Shown here in pieces: positions 5,191 to 7,206 of a stretch of 7,206 nucleotides of DNA. The notes below the pieces were generated by a model that worked only from the letters and a program-made list of their open reading frames with translations, did no database searches and was not told the origin of the DNA. Made by a program: the position numbers and the translations under genes. This DNA comes from Verrucomicrobiales bacterium. GTDB taxonomy: Bacteria > Verrucomicrobiota > Verrucomicrobiia > Methylacidiphilales > JAAUTS01. Each line of letters starts with the position of its first letter. Positions within the stretch are counted from its first letter, which is position 1. The stretch spans positions 1 through 7,206 of the forward strand of contig JAITHY010000068.1 of assembly GCA_031279715.1 (NCBI GenBank). The letters run 5' to 3'.

Positions 5191-6769
5191 AGAGGTAATG
5201 CCGCCAGTTGATGTTGGGGAAAATGTTGTCGCGCCATTCGCAATTGGCGAGGAAGGGTTCGTCAATGCGATTGGATTTGATTTGCTCGTAGAGGCGGTTG
5301 AAGCGCAGGATGTGGTCTTTGGTGCGTTTGACGGCGTAAGGCACCATCGTTCCCGTTTTCATGATGAACGCCCAATCACTCGACTGCGCCAGCAGCAATT
5401 CACGCGCCGCTTGTTTCATCGCCCGCTCCGTCAGCCCGTAACAATCGCGGAACTGGCGCGCCAACTCGGTCATGCGTTGCGCGGCGAGGTGCAGGTGCGG
5501 GTAAATCCACGCGTTGGATCCTTCCAGCCACACATTCCAATAACCTTCCGCGCCCCATGACGACGCTGACGGTGTGGTGACTTGTTGCGTCGGATATTTT
5601 TCCAAATACTCTGCGGGCGTGATGGTTTTGAAAACGTGTTGATCATAGGCGATTTTGCGGAGCAGATAATTCAAAAAGTCCGGCCCCTCAAACCACCAAT
5701 GGCCGTAAAGCTCGGCGTCATAGGGTGAGAGCACAATGGGCGGCACGTTGAGATGCGCGGCGATATGCTCGATTTGTTTTTCGCGGTTGAACATGAAATG
5801 CCCCGCGTGCTCGGCGGCGCGGTTGCGGGCAACGTCGGGCAGGTACGGCTCTTTCCACTCGGATTTGCCGGTGATGCGGTGATATTTCAAGCCGGTGAAT
5901 TTCCGCAGCCCGTTTGATTGAATGTACGGCTTGATGTAATCAAAATCCAGGTCGTAGCCAATGTCACGGTAAAAATCGCGGTAATAAACGTCACCCGGAT
6001 AACCTTCCTTTGAACTCCACACCTGGCGGCTTGACTCCAAATCGCGCCCGAACGCGGCGGGGCCGCTCGGCGTGAACAGCGGCGCGTACACGCCGTTGCG
6101 CGGACGATGATCCGCGAACAAAATGCCGTGCGTGTCCACGATGAACCAGCGGATTTCCGCCTCGCGCAAGAATTTCTCCACTCCGGGCACATACGCGCAC
6201 TCCGGCAGCCAAATGCCGCGCGGGTCGCGCCCGAAGCATTCACGGTAATGATCACGCGCCACCATGATTTGCGCGCGGATGGCCTCCGGATACTCCGCCA
6301 TCAGCGGCAGGAAACCGTGCGTCGCCCCGCAAGTGATGATTTCCAGCTTGCCGGCGTCCTGGAATTTTCGGAACGCGCTCACCAAGTCGCGGTGATACTT
6401 GTCCGCAAACACTTCGCGACAACGCACCAGCCGGTGATGATAAAACCGCGCCACATCGTGAAAATAATGGTCGTGCTCTGTGCGGTTGATTTCTTTGACG
6501 CTGAGTTCAATGAGCTTGTCAAGGTTGGCCAGGTAGCGTTCTTGCAACAGCGGGTCTCGCAACATTGAGCACAGCGGTGGCGTCATCGACATCGTCAGCC
6601 GGAAGTCCACGCTGTCGTTGAGAAGGCCGTCCATCATGTTAATCAGCGGGAGGTAAGTCTCTGTGATGGCTTCATAGAGCCAGTCTTCTTCGAGAAATTC
6701 ATCGTATTCGGGATGCCGCACAAACGGCAGATGGGCGTGCAACACGAGGGCGAGATAACCTTTGGGCAT
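5189..6769 (-). CDS. 1,4-alpha-glucan branching enzyme, glycoside hydrolase family 57
   Basis: Makes alpha-1,6 branches in glycogen by cutting and transferring alpha-1,4-glucan segments; cytoplasmic, retaining mechanism. The 526-aa protein matches the size of the archaeal and Thermus GH57 branching enzymes. Motifs: HAHLPFVRHPE (11-21), THGFLPLM (150-157), GIWLPECAYVPG (185-196, E190 the probable nucleophile), SSRQVWSSKEGYPGD (246-260, the region of the flexible catalytic loop), and SPYDAELYGHWWFEGP (348-363, D351 the probable acid/base). A C-terminal helical domain contains SWGAEGYWNVWL (404-415) and AFIMKTGTMVPYA (467-479). The ATG at 6769 has a good GAAGG (6779-6783) nine bases upstream, the clearest ribosome site in the window. 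It appears monocistronic, with a 367-bp spacer upstream. A GH57 amylase-like activity is the alternative, but the motifs favour branching enzyme. Confidence 0.92.
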   Translation of the reverse strand: MPKGYLALVLHAHLPFVRHPEYDEFLEEDWLYEAITETYLPLINMMDGLLNDSVDFRLTMSMTPPLCSMLRDPLLQERYLANLDKLIELSVKEINRTEHDHYFHDVARFYHHRLVRCREVFADKYHRDLVSAFRKFQDAGKLEIITCGATHGFLPLMAEYPEAIRAQIMVARDHYRECFGRDPRGIWLPECAYVPGVEKFLREAEIRWFIVDTHGILFADHRPRNGVYAPLFTPSGPAAFGRDLESSRQVWSSKEGYPGDVYYRDFYRDIGYDLDFDYIKPYIQSNGLRKFTGLKYHRITGKSEWKEPYLPDVARNRAAEHAGHFMFNREKQIEHIAAHLNVPPIVLSPYDAELYGHWWFEGPDFLNYLLRKIAYDQHVFKTITPAEYLEKYPTQQVTTPSASSWGAEGYWNVWLEGSNAWIYPHLHLAAQRMTELARQFRDCYGLTERAMKQAARELLLAQSSDWAFIMKTGTMVPYAVKRTKDHILRFNRLYEQIKSNRIDEPFLANCEWRDNIFPNINWRHYL

Positions 6770-6825
6770 GGCGATTTTCCTTCACCGTTAGCGTAGCGCC
6801 ATCGGCCCGAAAAAGACAAGGGCTT

Positions 6826-6855
6826 TTAATGACAGTCAGCGGTGATTGTTGACAA
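6826..6855 (-). promoter_or_regulatory. Possible promoter of the branching-enzyme gene
   Basis: On the minus strand TTGTCA (6855-6850) and CATTAA (6831-6826) are 18 bp apart, or 17 bp if the -10 is read as TCATTA, upstream of the branching-enzyme start. A copy of the GTCAGCG repeat (6835-6841) lies in the spacer between them. The match to a sigma-70 consensus is only moderate. The wider gap 6770-7086 holds no convincing gene: it contains two more repeat copies, a near-copy at 6787-6793, and a 6-bp inverted repeat CTGAAT-CGAC-ATTCAG (6884-6899). Confidence 0.25.
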
Positions 6856-7086
6856 GGGCCAAACCGCCGAGCTTGGGCTAGGGCTGAATCGACATTCAGA
6901 TTCCAACGCCAGCTCCCGTTTGGGCTGCTGTGCCGCTGACGGTCAGTTTGCACCCGTTGTCCGTTGGGCTGATTGTCAGCGCCGTTCTTGGCGGGTTGCT
7001 TGTGGGCGTGGGGCGGGATTTATTTTTGGTGTCCCGTGCCAAAGCGCCACTTTCTCAATCGCCAATGAACCTGCGTTAACACGAAT

Positions 7087-7122
7087 AAAAAAAGGCGGCC
7101 ACTGAGGGTGACCGCCTTTTTT
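7087..7122. terminator. Bidirectional intrinsic terminator
   Basis: Seven A (7087-7093), GGCGG (7094-7098), a 13-nt centre that can add a 3-bp CAC/GTG stem around TGAGG, CCGCC (7112-7116), then six T (7117-7122). The A and T runs on both sides make it work in both directions. It lies 14 nt after the stop of the minus-strand gene entering at 7206, so its main job is probably to end that transcript before the branching-enzyme promoter region. Confidence 0.88.
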
Positions 7123-7136
7123 CCTGTTTGTTGTGT

Positions 7137-7206
7137 TTAGAACTGGTGGCGGAAGCCTGCGGTCAGGCCCCAGGGCTTGTCGTATTTGTCTCCGAAGCTC
7201 GCCTCG
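7137..7206 (-). CDS. C-terminal end of a probable outer-membrane beta-barrel protein (partial)
   Basis: Only the last 22 full codons and the TAA stop (7137-7139) are in the window; the gene continues past the right edge. The tail reads KYDKPWGLTAGFRHQF. Alternating hydrophobic and polar residues with a terminal phenylalanine are the classic C-terminal strand signal read by the BamA assembly machinery, so a barrel in the outer membrane (porin- or transporter-like) is likely. The specific family cannot be named from this fragment. An intrinsic terminator follows directly. Confidence 0.6.
   Translation of the reverse strand, partial: EASFGDKYDKPWGLTAGFRHQF

Larger units (their letters stand above)
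619..6981. repeat. Dispersed short motif GTCAGCG (consensus TCAYYGTCAGCG), 20 exact copies
   Basis: Exact GTCAGCG on the plus strand starts at 797, 1059, 2178, 2352, 2784, 2888, 3049, 3085, 4602, 4749, 6835 and 6975. The reverse complement CGCTGAC starts at 619, 2108, 2554, 2710, 4248, 4391, 5564 and 6934. Aligned in one orientation, the bases before the core are also non-random: third upstream A in 18 of 20, fourth upstream C in 16 of 20 (otherwise G), second upstream a pyrimidine in 19 of 20, fifth upstream T in 11 of 20. The base after the core is G in 11, C in 6, T in 3. Near-copies with the flank kept include GTTAGCG at 6787 and ATCAGCG at 1386. Copies fall in coding and spacer DNA and on both strands. 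Confidence 0.8.

Noticed and set aside
6842..7105. Plus-strand 87-aa frame in the branching-enzyme upstream spacer
   Set aside because: No ribosome site or domain, and it runs into the terminator stem; more likely non-coding.

Overview
The window reads as a chromosomal stretch of a GC-rich, didermal (Gram-negative-type) bacterium. Weak or missing Shine-Dalgarno sequences, the mix of gene families (GH57 branching enzyme, MeaB, type IV prepilin peptidase, a CruF/DUF422-like membrane protein) and the overall style suggest a Verrucomicrobiota-like member of the PVC group. That placement is an inference from resemblance, not a proof. No phage, transposase or CRISPR array is visible.

Layout. Bases 1-362 are non-coding: an 8-bp tandem repeat (35-66) and three CCCG-NN-GGGG mini-palindromes (165-289) that look like part of a dispersed intergenic repeat. 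A plus-strand pair follows: a type IV prepilin peptidase (363-1187) and serine O-acetyltransferase cysE (1218-2138). The cysE 3' end overlaps, tail to tail, a minus-strand gene for a multi-helix membrane protein resembling the carotenoid-biosynthesis DUF422/CruF family (2126-2782). Divergent from that is meaB (2921-4072), the GTPase chaperone of methylmalonyl-CoA mutase. Its stop codon lies 3 nt from a minus-strand tRNA-Ala(CGC) (4076-4148). Then come minus-strand tatD (4179-4970), an AT-rich spacer with three hairpins in a row ending in a T tract (5092-5190), a minus-strand GH57 1,4-alpha-glucan branching enzyme (5189-6769), a 367-bp spacer, a symmetrical intrinsic terminator (7087-7122) and the last 22 codons of a minus-strand probable outer-membrane beta-barrel protein (7137-7206).

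The genes are mostly unrelated housekeeping or metabolic functions (pilus/secretion processing, cysteine synthesis, cobalamin-enzyme maintenance, metal-dependent nuclease, glycogen branching), so no single pathway joins them.

The most unusual signal is not a gene. A short word, GTCAGCG, occurs 20 times on both strands in 7.2 kb. By my rough estimate about one copy is expected. Its upstream flank is also conserved (T-C-A-Y-Y), giving a consensus near TCAYYGTCAGCG. It occurs in coding and non-coding DNA, in different reading frames, and is densest at 2108-3091. It behaves like a genome-wide DNA signal (uptake sequence, recombination or segregation motif, or similar) rather than a codon-usage effect.
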